A DNA stretch of 51,950 nucleotides from Anaerotignum lactatifermentans DSM 14214 (GCF_900142265.1 NZ_FRAH01000018.1:1-51950), one strand, 5' to 3'; shown: positions 24,799-33,812, numbered from the stretch's first letter. Notes: generated by a model not told the origin, from the sequence alone. Program-made: numbers and translations.

Positions 24799-27109
24799 GC
24801 TGTATCAGACTGGCTGGAAGGTATGTGCTGCCTGTATACTCTTTATCATGGCGCTGGTGATTTTTTTCTGTGGGGTTGTCTTTTCCAGCATAACGAAAAA
24901 CTGGGGCAGGAGCATCCTGACGGAAGAAAATTTTTATGACACTGTGGAGTTGCGGAACCTGTTTTTTTCTGCATTAGACGAAGCAGTTTTGGCTGATGTT
25001 TATTATGAAAGCGAAGCCAAGATACAGTCAGGGGAAAAAGTGGACAGGGAAGCACTGCTGGCTGGGTTCAAGAGATATTACAACATCATTGATGGGGTCA
25101 TAACTGGTAATACAGAAATCAATGATACTTATGACGGACTTATTGTTTATGGAGTCATTCCCGAAAGGCTGGAGGACAAGTTCATAGAATATGAGGAATT
25201 GGTAGAAACTCGTCTGCCTCAGTACCGCCAGATGTACATTCAAGATCAGTTGGATGAGTACCGAGAAGCGGTGCGGTATCTAGAAGGTTTAACGAATTTT
25301 TATTATTTTGTAGAAGATGAGCAGGGGCGTGTCATTGCCGGAAATGCAACACGAGCAGAAGTTAGCAGTAAAAGCCATACCATCATGCTTTCTGCAGAAT
25401 TCTCCAGTGATAACCTCAGCGATAAGTCTTATTACGCATACAGCAATGCTTATGTGGAAAACAGCAATTACCGTGTGTATGCCGCAGTGGATGAGCCGCT
25501 TAGAGAGGGCGATGATTTCTATGATTTATATCAGGAATTTGTATTGGCAAAGACCAGTATGCCTTACCTGTTTGTGGTATCCACCGTTGCTTTTTTGCTG
25601 TTTATGATTTGTTTGGTATATCTGATTCGTGTGGCAGGTCAGAAAACAAAAGGCGGTCAGGTGAAATACCTCCTTGTAGACAGAATCTATAATGAAATAC
25701 ATTTCCTGTTGGTGGCGTTGTTTGGAATCTTTTCCTTCTTTATGGCACTGACGCTGCTGGAGTTTATTCTTTACCGCGGTATGCCATTCTGGTCCTATGT
25801 ATTCTTGACGCTGCTGGGCATTTTGTATATTGCAGACGTAGCAGTGGGGCTTAGTTACGTTTTGTCCCTGAGTAGACAGATCAAAGGAAAGATTTTGGCA
25901 CGGAATACGTTGGTTTCTGTATTCCTGCGGAAAATAGCATCTCTTTTCACTGGGGCAACTTTTAGGGGTTGGATGCTGTTAGTGATGCTGGCATATGGCG
26001 TTGGCAACTGTTTCCTGGTGTTTATGATCTGTATGTATTTTAACAGTAGTCTGGTACTTTTGTTCTTTGGGCTTTTGATTGCGTTTAATATATTCTGCTT
26101 GTATCTGTTTTTGCGTGCCTTGCGTTCTTTGAAGCGCATTATGATTTCTGCGAGAGAAACGTCAAAAGGCAATCTGACTTACCAGTTGGATTTGGCAGAG
26201 ATTTCTCCGTCTTTCCTGAATTTTGCGGAAGATATTGCAAATATTCAGGATGGGTTGAAAAACGCCGTAGAAGAAGCGGTAAAAGGGGAGCGTATGAAAA
26301 CAGAATTGATCACCAATGTTTCCCATGACTTGAAAACACCGCTGACATCCATCGTCACTTACGTGGATTTGCTGAAACAGCAGAAACTGGACAACCCGGT
26401 TGCCAGAGATTATGTGGATGTGCTGCAAGTGAAGTCCTATCGTTTGAAACAATTGATTGAAGATCTGATCGAAGCCAGCAAAGTTTCCAGCGGCAATGTG
26501 GCTGTAGAAAAAATGCGCATTGATTATCGTCAGTTGACTATGCAGGCAATTGGGGAAATGGAAGAAAAGATTGAAGAAGCGAAACTGGAATTCAGGCTCA
26601 GTTGTCCAGAACCAGTCTTTATCGAAGCAGATGGCAGACATATGTGGCGAATTCTGGAAAATATGCTGTCAAATGTCATCAAGTATTCTATGGTAGGTTC
26701 TCGAGTATATATTGATATTTTCCAGACGGAAGAACACGGGATTCTGGTAATGAAAAATATTTCCGCAGCGCCTATTGACTTTGATGCTACTCGACTGACG
26801 GAACGTTTTGTCCGTGGGGACAGTTCTCGTACTACAGAAGGCAGTGGTCTGGGACTTTCCATTGCCCAAAGTCTGGCAGAAGTACAGGGCGGTACTTTTG
26901 GTATTCAGGTAGATGGCGATTTGTTTAAAGCCATTGTTAGCATGCAGCTTTGGAGAAATGATCCCAGCGAAGAGGAAGAACAAGACGATGAAATGGAAGA
27001 AGAATCTGTGGAAGAAACCAAAGACGAAACAGGAATGATGGAAATGGAAGAATGTTCTTCGGAAGAACAGGAAGAAATGCAAACAGACGAAGAAGAACAG
27101 AAGCCATGA
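24773..27109 (+). CDS. Membrane sensor histidine kinase with multi-span core and acidic tail
   Basis: Sensor partner of the preceding regulator. It has an N-terminal membrane helix (about 17-38), an extracellular domain to about 260, then roughly five more hydrophobic segments (about 262-440; e.g. LFVVSTVAFLLFMICLVYLI, GWMLLVMLAYGVGNCFLVFM). Next is a HAMP-like linker, the HisKA domain with His518 in LITNVSHDLKTPLTSIVTYV, and a HATPase domain (ENMLSNVIKYS; GSGLGLSIAQSLAEVQGG). The last 50 residues are strongly acidic and unrelated to the kinase core. The start is a TTG inside the regulator gene, seven bases after AAGGTGGTG; the next in-frame ATG would delete the first helix. At 778 residues it is longer than VanS-type kinases. 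Confidence 0.9.
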   Translation: MATKSKKSKLYQTGWKVCAACILFIMALVIFFCGVVFSSITKNWGRSILTEENFYDTVELRNLFFSALDEAVLADVYYESEAKIQSGEKVDREALLAGFKRYYNIIDGVITGNTEINDTYDGLIVYGVIPERLEDKFIEYEELVETRLPQYRQMYIQDQLDEYREAVRYLEGLTNFYYFVEDEQGRVIAGNATRAEVSSKSHTIMLSAEFSSDNLSDKSYYAYSNAYVENSNYRVYAAVDEPLREGDDFYDLYQEFVLAKTSMPYLFVVSTVAFLLFMICLVYLIRVAGQKTKGGQVKYLLVDRIYNEIHFLLVALFGIFSFFMALTLLEFILYRGMPFWSYVFLTLLGILYIADVAVGLSYVLSLSRQIKGKILARNTLVSVFLRKIASLFTGATFRGWMLLVMLAYGVGNCFLVFMICMYFNSSLVLLFFGLLIAFNIFCLYLFLRALRSLKRIMISARETSKGNLTYQLDLAEISPSFLNFAEDIANIQDGLKNAVEEAVKGERMKTELITNVSHDLKTPLTSIVTYVDLLKQQKLDNPVARDYVDVLQVKSYRLKQLIEDLIEASKVSSGNVAVEKMRIDYRQLTMQAIGEMEEKIEEAKLEFRLSCPEPVFIEADGRHMWRILENMLSNVIKYSMVGSRVYIDIFQTEEHGILVMKNISAAPIDFDATRLTERFVRGDSSRTTEGSGLGLSIAQSLAEVQGGTFGIQVDGDLFKAIVSMQLWRNDPSEEEEQDDEMEEESVEETKDETGMMEMEECSSEEQEEMQTDEEEQKP

Positions 27110-27237
27110 ACCAAAGTAATAGATTGAATGAGTTATATCAGAATATCTAATAGGTAGAAATTTTTTGGAAAAGTAATTTTTTCAGAAGGTGTCTTTTGAG
27201 GAAATTGCTTTTTCTTTGCAAAAATTCTGGGTTTTGT

Positions 27238-27266
27238 TTTGCAGGAAAGATGGGCTATGGTATAAT
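27238..27266 (+). promoter_or_regulatory. Promoter of the CLC transporter
   Basis: TTTGCA (27238-27243), 17-base spacer, extended -10 TGGTATAAT (TATAAT 27261-27266). Confidence 0.7.
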
Positions 27267-27268
27267 GA

Positions 27269-27320
27269 CTGCAAACTGTTTTGATAGGAAGAACAAATCT
27301 TCTAAGGATGGATTCTGCAG
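27269..27320 (+). promoter_or_regulatory. Leader stem-loop of the CLC transporter
   Basis: Starting at about the predicted transcription start, CTGCA (27269-27273) pairs with TGCAG (27316-27320), and an inner stem GAAGA/TCTTC (27288-27292, 27298-27302) closes on ACAAA. It does not match the fluoride riboswitch consensus as I know it. Its role is unknown. Confidence 0.4.
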
Positions 27321-27351
27321 GAAGAAATTAGAATAAAAGGAGAGATTCGGT

Positions 27352-28611
27352 TTGCTGGAAAGACTTAACCGTTATTTAGAGGGCAGTGAAAAGGGCGTTT
27401 ACGTTTTTTTGATATGGTCTTTCATCGGTGCTGTCATTGGTGCAGTTGTTGGTGTGGTAGGAATTATATTTCATATATTGCTGGAGGAAGTGACTGCATT
27501 TCGCATGTCCCATCCATGGATACTGTTTCTGCTGCCTTTGGGCGGTCTTGTCATTGCAGGGCTGTACCACTTGCTTCGGATGCAGAATGACCGCGGTACC
27601 AATCTGATTTTGATTGCCGTTCGTGTCAATGAAAAAGTAAGTTTGCGTTTGACACCGCTGATTTTTATCAGTACCATCATTACTCATTTGCTGGGCGGTT
27701 CTGCCGGCAGAGAAGGGGCAGCGCTTCAGATTGGGGGAAGCATTGGATCTTTTATCGGCAGAAAAATCAAGCTGGATGAAAAGGATGAAAGAATCATTAC
27801 CATGTGCGGTATGAGTGCTGGCTTTGCGGCATTATTTGGTACACCTGTAGCGGCGGTGGTGTTTTCTATGGAAGTCATTACTGTTGGTATTATGCATTAC
27901 TCAGCCATTGTGCCAAGTATTATTGCTGCCATTACAGCAACAGGTATCTCCATGGCCTGCGGGGTGACGCCAACAGCATTTACATTGGAGTCTGTACCGT
28001 CATTGAGCCCATCAGGTGTTGGGTCTGTCATATTGTTAGGAATGTTTTGTGCTGGTGTCAGTGTGCTGTTTTGTCTGGCTATGGAAACGGCAGGGAAATA
28101 CTATAAACAAATCTTTAAGAATGGATATATCCGTATTTTTGTCGGGGGATGTATTGTGGTGGCAATCACATTGCTGCTGGGTACCCGTGATTATAACGGG
28201 GCAGGGATGGATGTCATTGCCCGTGCCATTGCAGGGGAAGCGGAATATCCGGCGTTTTTGTGGAAAATTCTGCTGACAGCGTTGACACTGGGAGCAGGAT
28301 ATAAAGGCGGCGAAATCGTACCATCCTTTTTTGTGGGGGCAACCTTTGGGTGTGTCATTGGTCCATGGATTGGATTGCCGGCATCTTTTGCAGCAGGAAC
28401 AGGTATGGCTGCGCTGTTTTGCGGTGTAACAAACTGCCCCATTGCTTCTGTGATTCTTTGTGTGGAACTCTTTGGCGCAGAAGGGATTGCATACTACACG
28501 CTGGCTTGTGCTGTCAGCTATATGCTGTCTGGATATTATGGCTTATATTCGGAACAGAAAATCATGTATTCCAAAATGCAGCCAGAGTTTATTAACAAGA
28601 GCGTTCATTGA
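27352..28611 (+). CDS. CLC-family anion channel or antiporter
   Basis: A 419-residue integral membrane protein of the chloride-channel (CLC/EriC) family with about ten hydrophobic helices. The gating-glutamate motif is GGSAGREGAALQIGGSIGSF, and a second conserved loop is GYKGGEIVPSFFVGATFG. The first CLC selectivity motif GSGIP is not seen at its usual place (DRGTNLILIAVRVNE stands there). This and the Ala-rich GREGAALQ recall the fluoride-exporting CLC-F branch, but I cannot prove the ion. The start is TTG, ten bases after AAAGGAGAG. It is monocistronic: own promoter, next gene 320 bases away. Chloride/proton or fluoride/proton exchange are both possible. Confidence 0.85.
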   Translation: MLERLNRYLEGSEKGVYVFLIWSFIGAVIGAVVGVVGIIFHILLEEVTAFRMSHPWILFLLPLGGLVIAGLYHLLRMQNDRGTNLILIAVRVNEKVSLRLTPLIFISTIITHLLGGSAGREGAALQIGGSIGSFIGRKIKLDEKDERIITMCGMSAGFAALFGTPVAAVVFSMEVITVGIMHYSAIVPSIIAAITATGISMACGVTPTAFTLESVPSLSPSGVGSVILLGMFCAGVSVLFCLAMETAGKYYKQIFKNGYIRIFVGGCIVVAITLLLGTRDYNGAGMDVIARAIAGEAEYPAFLWKILLTALTLGAGYKGGEIVPSFFVGATFGCVIGPWIGLPASFAAGTGMAALFCGVTNCPIASVILCVELFGAEGIAYYTLACAVSYMLSGYYGLYSEQKIMYSKMQPEFINKSVH

Positions 28612-28934
28612 TGTCTGCGCAGAAAAAGGGATTTTTGCAATAAAAGAACGAATAGAATTTTTGAATAAATGAGTTTTATGCATTATTTTATACATAAAAA
28701 TGATTTGTCAAAATTACAAAAGTAGTTTGGAAAAATGAAAATATGGCTCGAAAAACTTGAAAAATGGGAAAAACTGTGCAATGTGAATAAAAAAAGTTGA
28801 AAATCAAAGAATTTCTGGTGAAACATTCTGATTGCATTTTATGCATGAGTCTAGTATAATCCTATTTGTAAGACAGCAATGACTGTAAAGCAAGTTCAAA
28901 AAAGAGAAAAGAAGTTTTAGGGAGGTAAATTGGT
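28612..28934. other. AT-rich intergenic region before the amino-acid transporter
   Basis: 323 bases without an ORF, very A-rich in the first two thirds. It contains the transporter promoter near its right end. No clear terminator for the CLC gene and no riboswitch or T-box could be recognised. Confidence 0.6.
28832..28860 (+). promoter_or_regulatory. Promoter of the amino-acid ABC transporter
   Basis: TTGCAT (28832-28837), 17-base spacer, TATAAT (28855-28860). Confidence 0.8.
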
Positions 28935-29744
28935 ATGAAAAAATATTTAAAAGGCATTCTTGCAACAACAATGGTACTGTCTATGACAGCAGCTCTGGCT
29001 GGCTGCGGCGGCAGTGGTGAAACAGCTACAACAGATGATACAGCAGCTGAAGGCGGCGAAGCAAAAGAAACTCTGGTTCTGGCAACCAGCGCAGACTTCC
29101 CTCCTTATGAATACTACGAAGGTCAGGAAATCGTTGGTATCGACGCTGAAATTGCAAAAGCACTGGGCGAAAAACTGGGTTATGACGTACAGATCGAAGA
29201 TATGAACTTCGACTCCATCATCCCTTCCATTGTTTCCGGCAAAGCTGACATCGCAATGGCAGGTTTGACTGTAACACCTGAACGTCAGGAAAGCGTTGAC
29301 TTCACAGACAGCTATGCAACAGGCGTGCAGGTAGTTATCGTAAATGCAGATTCTGACATCACAAGCGTTGATGATCTGTTTGCAGAAGGTGCAAATCATA
29401 CAATCGGTGTTCAGACAGCAACAACTGGTGACCTGTACACAACAGGCGATATCGAAGAAGCTGGTCTGGGTACAGTAGAACGTTACACAAAAGGTACTGA
29501 CGCAGTAGCAGCTCTGACATCCGGCAAAATCGACTGTGTTGTAATCGACAACGAACCCGCAAAAGCATTCGTTGAAGCAAACGAAGGTCTGAAAATTCTG
29601 GATACAGAATATATCACAGAAGACTATGCAATCGCTCTGGCAAAAGACAGCGAACTGACAGAATCCATCAACACAGCTCTGCAGGAACTGAAAGACGACG
29701 GTACAGTACAGTCCATCATCGACAAATACATCACAGCAGAATAA
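28935..29744 (+). CDS. Polar amino-acid ABC transporter, substrate-binding lipoprotein
   Basis: Captures an amino acid outside the cell and hands it to the permease. Residues 1-23 are a lipoprotein signal ending in the lipobox LAGC (lipid-modified Cys23), followed by a flexible Gly/Thr/Glu linker. The body is a type II periplasmic-binding fold: TSADFPPYEYY, GIDAEIAKALGEKLG, FDSIIPSIVSGKADIAMAGL, TPERQESVDFTDSY. These are typical of the glutamine/arginine/cystine-type family; the exact ligand cannot be read by eye. GGGAGG precedes the ATG. The permease and ATPase follow in order. Confidence 0.93.
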   Translation: MKKYLKGILATTMVLSMTAALAGCGGSGETATTDDTAAEGGEAKETLVLATSADFPPYEYYEGQEIVGIDAEIAKALGEKLGYDVQIEDMNFDSIIPSIVSGKADIAMAGLTVTPERQESVDFTDSYATGVQVVIVNADSDITSVDDLFAEGANHTIGVQTATTGDLYTTGDIEEAGLGTVERYTKGTDAVAALTSGKIDCVVIDNEPAKAFVEANEGLKILDTEYITEDYAIALAKDSELTESINTALQELKDDGTVQSIIDKYITAE

Positions 29745-29775
29745 TTTTTGGAAATCAATAAAGAACCATAAACCG

Positions 29776-29799
29776 GGGACGGGAAACCGTCCCTGTTTT
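29776..29799 (+). promoter_or_regulatory. Intercistronic stem-loop after the binding-protein gene
   Basis: GGGACGG-GAAA-CCGTCCC (29776-29793), then TGTTTT. Such hairpins often protect or partly end the binding-protein mRNA, so that it outnumbers the permease message. That role is inferred. Confidence 0.6.
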
Positions 29800-29828
29800 G
29801 GCATTACAGGAAAAAAGGAGGACTTTTT

Positions 29829-30566
29829 TTGGAAGGAATACAGACCTGGTGGGAAGGAATCCAGCAGCAGTTTTATATGAACTTCATTGAGGATGATCGG
29901 TGGAAATATCTTTGGAACGGTCTGGGCGTTACATTGCAGTTGACATTCTGCGCTGTACTGATCGGTATTGTTCTGGGTGTCATTCTGGCAATGATCCGTT
30001 CTACATATGATAAAAACTATCAGGAAATGCGTCCCGGTTTCGGACGTTTTATGCTGAAGATTTTAAATGTTATCGCAAAAATTTATCTGACAGTGATTCG
30101 TGGTACACCTGTTGTTGTACAGCTGATGATCATGTACTATATCATTCTGGCATCCTCTAATAATAAATTGCTGGTTGGTATGATTGCTTTCGGTGTCAAT
30201 TCCGGTGCTTATGTAGCGGAAATTGTACGAAGCGGTATCATGTCCATCGATCCAGGTCAGTTTGAAGCAGGACGCAGTTTGGGCTTTAACTATGTGCAGA
30301 CCATGCGTTACATCATCATTCCACAGGCACTGAAGAACGTATTGCCTGCACTGGCAAACGAATTCATTGTATTGCTGAAAGAAACCTCTGTTGCAGGTTA
30401 CATCGCTATGCAGGACCTGACAAAAGGCGGCGACATTATCCGCGGCGTTACATACAGCCCCTTTATGCCTTTGATCGGCGTCGCGTTGATTTACCTGGTT
30501 ATGGTTATGTTCTTTACCTTCCTGGTAAATAAACTGGAAAGGAGATTGAGAAACAGTGAGCGGTAA
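29829..30566 (+). CDS. Amino-acid ABC transporter permease
   Basis: Membrane channel of the importer, of the His/Glu/Gln/Arg/opine family. The first helix region ([20 protein letters not shown]), the family stretch [18 protein letters not shown] and the ATPase-contact EAA loop ([20 protein letters not shown]) are visible, with about five hydrophobic spans in 245 residues. It starts with TTG after AAAAAGGAGGA. Its stop lies 11 bases inside the ATPase gene, so the two are coupled. Confidence 0.92.
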   Translation: MEGIQTWWEGIQQQFYMNFIEDDRWKYLWNGLGVTLQLTFCAVLIGIVLGVILAMIRSTYDKNYQEMRPGFGRFMLKILNVIAKIYLTVIRGTPVVVQLMIMYYIILASSNNKLLVGMIAFGVNSGAYVAEIVRSGIMSIDPGQFEAGRSLGFNYVQTMRYIIIPQALKNVLPALANEFIVLLKETSVAGYIAMQDLTKGGDIIRGVTYSPFMPLIGVALIYLVMVMFFTFLVNKLERRLRNSER

Positions 30567-31302
30567 TGAATCCTTGATCCGTGTGGAAAATTTACAGAAA
30601 CATTATAATAAAGGTGCCATCAAAGCACTGGACGGCATCAATACAGAAATCAAGAAAGGCGAAGTTGTGGTTGTTATCGGTCCTTCCGGTTCTGGTAAAT
30701 CCACATTTCTGCGCTGCTTGAATCTGTTGGAAGTGCCTACTGGCGGACACATTTATTTTGATGGCGTAGATATTACAGATATCAAAACAGACATCAATAT
30801 CCATCGTCAGAGAATGGGTATGGTGTTCCAGCACTTCAATCTCTTTCCCCATATGACCATTTTGAAAAATATGATCATTGCGCCTATGAAACTGCAGGGA
30901 AAAAGCGAAGCAGAAGCAACGGAAATGGCAATGAGTCTGCTGCGCCGTGTTGGTCTGGAAGATAGAGCAAACGCATATCCTTCTCAGCTTTCTGGTGGTC
31001 AGAAACAGCGTATTGCCATTGTGCGTGCTCTGTGTATGCAGCCGGAAGTGATGCTTTTTGACGAACCTACTTCCGCTCTTGACCCCGAAATGGTTGGCGA
31101 AGTTCTGGAAGTTATGAAACAGCTGGCGGAAGAAAACATGACCATGGTAGTGGTTACCCACGAAATGGGCTTTGCCCGTGAAGTGGCAACCCGTGTTATG
31201 TTCATGGCAGATGGCCGTCAGGTGGAAGAAGGCACACCAGAAGAAATCTTTACAAATCCCAAAAGCGAACGTTTGCAGACATTCCTTGCGAAAGTGCTGT
31301 AA
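30556..31302 (+). CDS. Amino-acid ABC transporter ATP-binding protein
   Basis: Energises import. Walker A is [13 protein letters not shown], the Q-loop [12 protein letters not shown], the ABC signature [11 protein letters not shown], Walker [13 protein letters not shown] and the H-loop VVTHEMGFA: all key residues are present. 248 residues, typical of the GlnQ type. GTG start, with AAAGGAG upstream and an 11-base overlap with the permease gene. A strong terminator follows. Confidence 0.95.
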   Translation: MSGNESLIRVENLQKHYNKGAIKALDGINTEIKKGEVVVVIGPSGSGKSTFLRCLNLLEVPTGGHIYFDGVDITDIKTDINIHRQRMGMVFQHFNLFPHMTILKNMIIAPMKLQGKSEAEATEMAMSLLRRVGLEDRANAYPSQLSGGQKQRIAIVRALCMQPEVMLFDEPTSALDPEMVGEVLEVMKQLAEENMTMVVVTHEMGFAREVATRVMFMADGRQVEEGTPEEIFTNPKSERLQTFLAKVL

Positions 31303-31304
31303 TC

Positions 31305-31340
31305 AAAAACCCCTTTTGTTTATATACAAAAGGGGTTTTT
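31305..31340. terminator. Bidirectional terminator
   Basis: AAAAACCCCTTTTGT pairs perfectly with ACAAAAGGGGTTTTT. It serves the ABC operon on the plus strand and the gene ending at 31356 on the minus strand. Confidence 0.9.
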
Positions 31341-31355
31341 CTATGTCAAAATATA

Positions 31356-32267
31356 TTAAGGTTGTAATGTCAAGGAACCACCGGAAAGAGAAGTGGTTCC
31401 ACCGGCTTTTTCTTTTCTATAAGAAGTGCTATTCTCGCCGCCGGAAAGAACGGTTCCGTCAGTTGTTGTCACAGAGAAGGTGATGAGATAATCTGTGCCT
31501 TCCTCAAATTTGTTTGTAAAGTCCGCGGAAAATCCTAACCGCTGCAAGTTTTCCACATCTGGCGTGGGTGCCATAGGTTCATCGGTGTAAACATCTTCTA
31601 AAGCATCATCCGGATTGTCCATAAGAGACATGGGAACCGTAAAACATTCCCCAGTATTAGCGTTTTCCACATTAGCTTCTGCTTTTACGATGTCCTTTGC
31701 TTCATAGAAAGAATCCGATGGATATACCAGCAGATATAATGTAGAAGAATTTTGTCCCCATTGGCTTTGAGCGTCTATGTTGCTGTATTGGGCTGTGGAA
31801 ACGCTGCCCAGTTCTTCCTGTCTGGTGACACCATTGGATGAAATGGCAATGGAAAGGATTCCATCATCAAAAAGCCCTGTTACCATAGCGGCTTTCCATA
31901 CACCGTTTTCCAAGGTGGCTTTTTGGGACTGTACAGAACCATCTGCTTTTTTCACGCGAAACTCAGCCATTTCTCCATCTGTAATGGCTTTTGGTGTAGC
32001 TTCCGCTAGAAGCACAATGGCACCATCTTGTTTTTGAACAGAAAAATTGGAGCTGGAAAGGAGACTGGACTGTTTATCTAAAATATTTTCCATTCGCTGG
32101 GTGATGCTGGATGTGTTGACAGAAATGCTGTCCATGACTTGATTCTGCATATTTGCCATTTGTTGTTCCAGCGCTTTTTGCCTGTTGGAAATCTGAAACA
32201 GGAATCCGGTGTTAACCACAAGCAGACCAGCGCAGATACCTAAGGCAATATGGGTTTTGTTCATCAT
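31356..32267 (-). CDS. Unknown membrane-anchored protein with coiled coil
   Basis: 303 residues, not recognised. Residues about 5-25 form one membrane helix (IALGICAGLLVVNTGFLF), probably an uncleaved anchor. Residues 30-70 have a heptad-like, Gln/Ser-rich coiled coil (SNRQKALEQQMANMQNQVMD, then SSITQRMENILDKQSS). The outer part looks like small beta domains (VLLAEATPKAITDGEMAEFR; DYLITFSVTTTDGTVLSG). ATGATG start after AAAGGAG. It lies 14 bases after a SUKH-domain gene, so they share a transcript. It could be a cell-surface or envelope partner of that protein. No enzyme motif is seen. Confidence 0.7.
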   Translation of the reverse strand: MMNKTHIALGICAGLLVVNTGFLFQISNRQKALEQQMANMQNQVMDSISVNTSSITQRMENILDKQSSLLSSSNFSVQKQDGAIVLLAEATPKAITDGEMAEFRVKKADGSVQSQKATLENGVWKAAMVTGLFDDGILSIAISSNGVTRQEELGSVSTAQYSNIDAQSQWGQNSSTLYLLVYPSDSFYEAKDIVKAEANVENANTGECFTVPMSLMDNPDDALEDVYTDEPMAPTPDVENLQRLGFSADFTNKFEEGTDYLITFSVTTTDGTVLSGGENSTSYRKEKAGGTTSLSGGSLTLQP

Positions 32268-32281
32268 ATGCTTGCTCCTTT

Positions 32282-32950
32282 CTATTTTTGGTTTTGGAAA
32301 AAGAAACTGCGAAAAAGTTTGGCGTTGGGACAGTCAGGCTGGATGCCATCGGTTTTGTTTGGCAAAAAGGGAGCCATCTGTGTATCCTCTGTTCCGCAGA
32401 GCCCCACTGCCGCGTATCGCTCCAGAAAATCCCTGAAGGAGTGTCCCAATACATAGAGGTGATATTCTGCGGCATAGGAATCTAAATAAAGAACGGGCGG
32501 ATCGAAAGCATCCTGACTGTAATCAAATACCAGAAGATCTCCGCAGGGTACCCAAGTCAGAGGGAGTACATTTTGCAGCTGTGCAGCAGAGGGATGTTCT
32601 GGTTCTGCCAGACAGACGCGAATCGCCTCTTGACAGCTTTGGTTTAATAACGGCAGGTCATCCAGAGAAAGTTCCAGAAAAGCGGAAAATAAACTATGGA
32701 TGGAAGACGGTAATTTTTTCAAGAAATCATCAGAAAAATACGCAGTCAATTTCAGATAGCGTGAATGATGGAGAAAAAATGTCCGCAGGCTGTCAGGAAG
32801 TCTGCGATGGATTTGTTTTTCCACAGCGGAGATTTCTTCTTCTGTGGCAGGCGGTTCCAACTGAAATAAAGGGGGATTATCTTTCTCACAGATTGGCGTA
32901 TATGCCTCCATCCAGCGGGACATGGTTTTCACAATTTCTTCATAGTCCAT
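32282..32950 (-). CDS. SMI1/KNR4 (SUKH) domain protein
   Basis: A 222-residue cytoplasmic protein. The pattern EPPATEEEISAVEKQIHRRL with PDSLRTFFLHHS near residues 30-65, then PCGDLLVFDYSQDAFDPPVL and a closing helix LGHSFRDFLERYAA, is typical of the SUKH fold. In bacteria SUKH proteins are often immunity proteins against contact-dependent or polymorphic toxins, but some are housekeeping. No toxin gene is visible within several kilobases. The ATG at 32950 has TGGAGGGAG upstream. The neighbour in the operon is a membrane-anchored unknown. Confidence 0.72.
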   Translation of the reverse strand: MDYEEIVKTMSRWMEAYTPICEKDNPPLFQLEPPATEEEISAVEKQIHRRLPDSLRTFFLHHSRYLKLTAYFSDDFLKKLPSSIHSLFSAFLELSLDDLPLLNQSCQEAIRVCLAEPEHPSAAQLQNVLPLTWVPCGDLLVFDYSQDAFDPPVLYLDSYAAEYHLYVLGHSFRDFLERYAAVGLCGTEDTQMAPFLPNKTDGIQPDCPNAKLFRSFFFQNQK

Positions 32951-32989
32951 ATAGCTCCCTCCATTCTTCCGAAAAAAGCTCTTTTTTTC

Positions 32990-33018
32990 ATCATAAAGAA
33001 AAAGGAAGATTTTGTCCA
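32990..33018 (-). promoter_or_regulatory. Promoter of the SUKH operon
   Basis: On the minus strand: TGGACA (33018-33013), 17-base spacer, TATGAT (32995-32990). Confidence 0.65.
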
Positions 33019-33080
33019 GAAAAAACAGCTTTAAAGGTTTTATCAAAGCTGGTTTAGGAGCATCTTCATCAGAAAATAAA

Positions 33081-33130
33081 GAAAGCTGAAATCCTTATCC
33101 ATTTATAGAGGATTTCAGCTCTTTTGTTTT
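33081..33130. terminator. Terminator after the Nudix operon
   Basis: AAGCTGAAATCC pairs with GGATTTCAGCTC-type sequence; on the minus strand a T-rich stretch follows (TTTCTTTATTTTC). Confidence 0.75.
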
Positions 33131-33165
33131 ATAAGATTTTATTTGATTTTGCTTTTTATGTATTT

Positions 33166-33807
33166 TTATTTCCGTTCAGCTTTTTCACTCTGTAATGTGG
33201 TGATAATATGGTCGATGATTTGGGCAGTCAGTCCCCAAATGGTTTTCCCTTCATAATTGTAGAACAGTTCGGGAACCTTGTAATCCCGGAAACCATATTC
33301 CTTGCCGTTTTCAATGCGTTCATAAGGAAAAGACACAGTCATATCTGCCCGCCAGTACATATAATGTACTTCCGGTTTCTGTTCCATGAAAAAGGAAATG
33401 GGCACTGTAAAGACTTCTGCCACTTCTTCTTTCTGGCAAGTCAGATTCTTGTAATGGTCATAGGAAACGAATCCAATATATGGCTGAATCAATGCACCAT
33501 AAACGGTGAGCATGAAGTTACTTTTGCCTAAAATCTGGATTTGTTCCGCAGGAATGCCGATTTCTTCCTCTGTTTCCCGCAGAGCGGTTTGTTTCAGATT
33601 TTCGCCTTTTTCCTGATGCCCACCGGGAAAGCAGATGTCGCCGGGCTGGCGTACATGGGCAGCGCGTTTTGTCAGAACAAAATGCAGTTCATTATTTTTC
33701 TCTGTCAGCAGAGCCATGATGCCGAATTTTTTCAGTTGCAGTATGGGCTGCGGTTCCTTTGCGCCAAAAGTCTGGCGAAAGTCCGAGGTAGTAGGTTTTT
33801 CTGCCAA
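33166..33807 (-). CDS. Nudix hydrolase, CoA pyrophosphatase type
   Basis: Predicted to cleave a nucleoside diphosphate linked to a group X, probably coenzyme A. The Nudix box G-x5-E-x7-REx2EEx-GI is complete (GGHQEKGENLKQTALRETEE, then EIGI), with the catalytic glutamates. The preceding VRQPGDICFPGG matches the CoA-specific subgroup signature, and the C-terminal KTIWGLTAQIIDHI also fits that subgroup. 213 residues. The start lies five bases after the recombinase gene stop, in one operon with it. Confidence 0.88.
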   Translation of the reverse strand: MAEKPTTSDFRQTFGAKEPQPILQLKKFGIMALLTEKNNELHFVLTKRAAHVRQPGDICFPGGHQEKGENLKQTALRETEEEIGIPAEQIQILGKSNFMLTVYGALIQPYIGFVSYDHYKNLTCQKEEVAEVFTVPISFFMEQKPEVHYMYWRADMTVSFPYERIENGKEYGFRDYKVPELFYNYEGKTIWGLTAQIIDHIITTLQSEKAERK

Positions 33808-33812
33808 AACAA

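Noticed and set aside
27267-27351. Fluoride (crcB) riboswitch before the CLC gene
   Set aside because: The stem-loop present does not show the conserved crcB sequence blocks as I know them; kept only as an unassigned leader structure.
28612-28934. Riboswitch or T-box for the amino-acid transporter
   Set aside because: The transcript leader after the promoter is only about 70 bases with no convincing stem-terminator pair.
31356-32950. A toxin-immunity cassette around the SUKH gene
   Set aside because: No toxin, Rhs, LXG or secretion gene was found on either side; the partner has no nuclease or other toxin motif that I can see.
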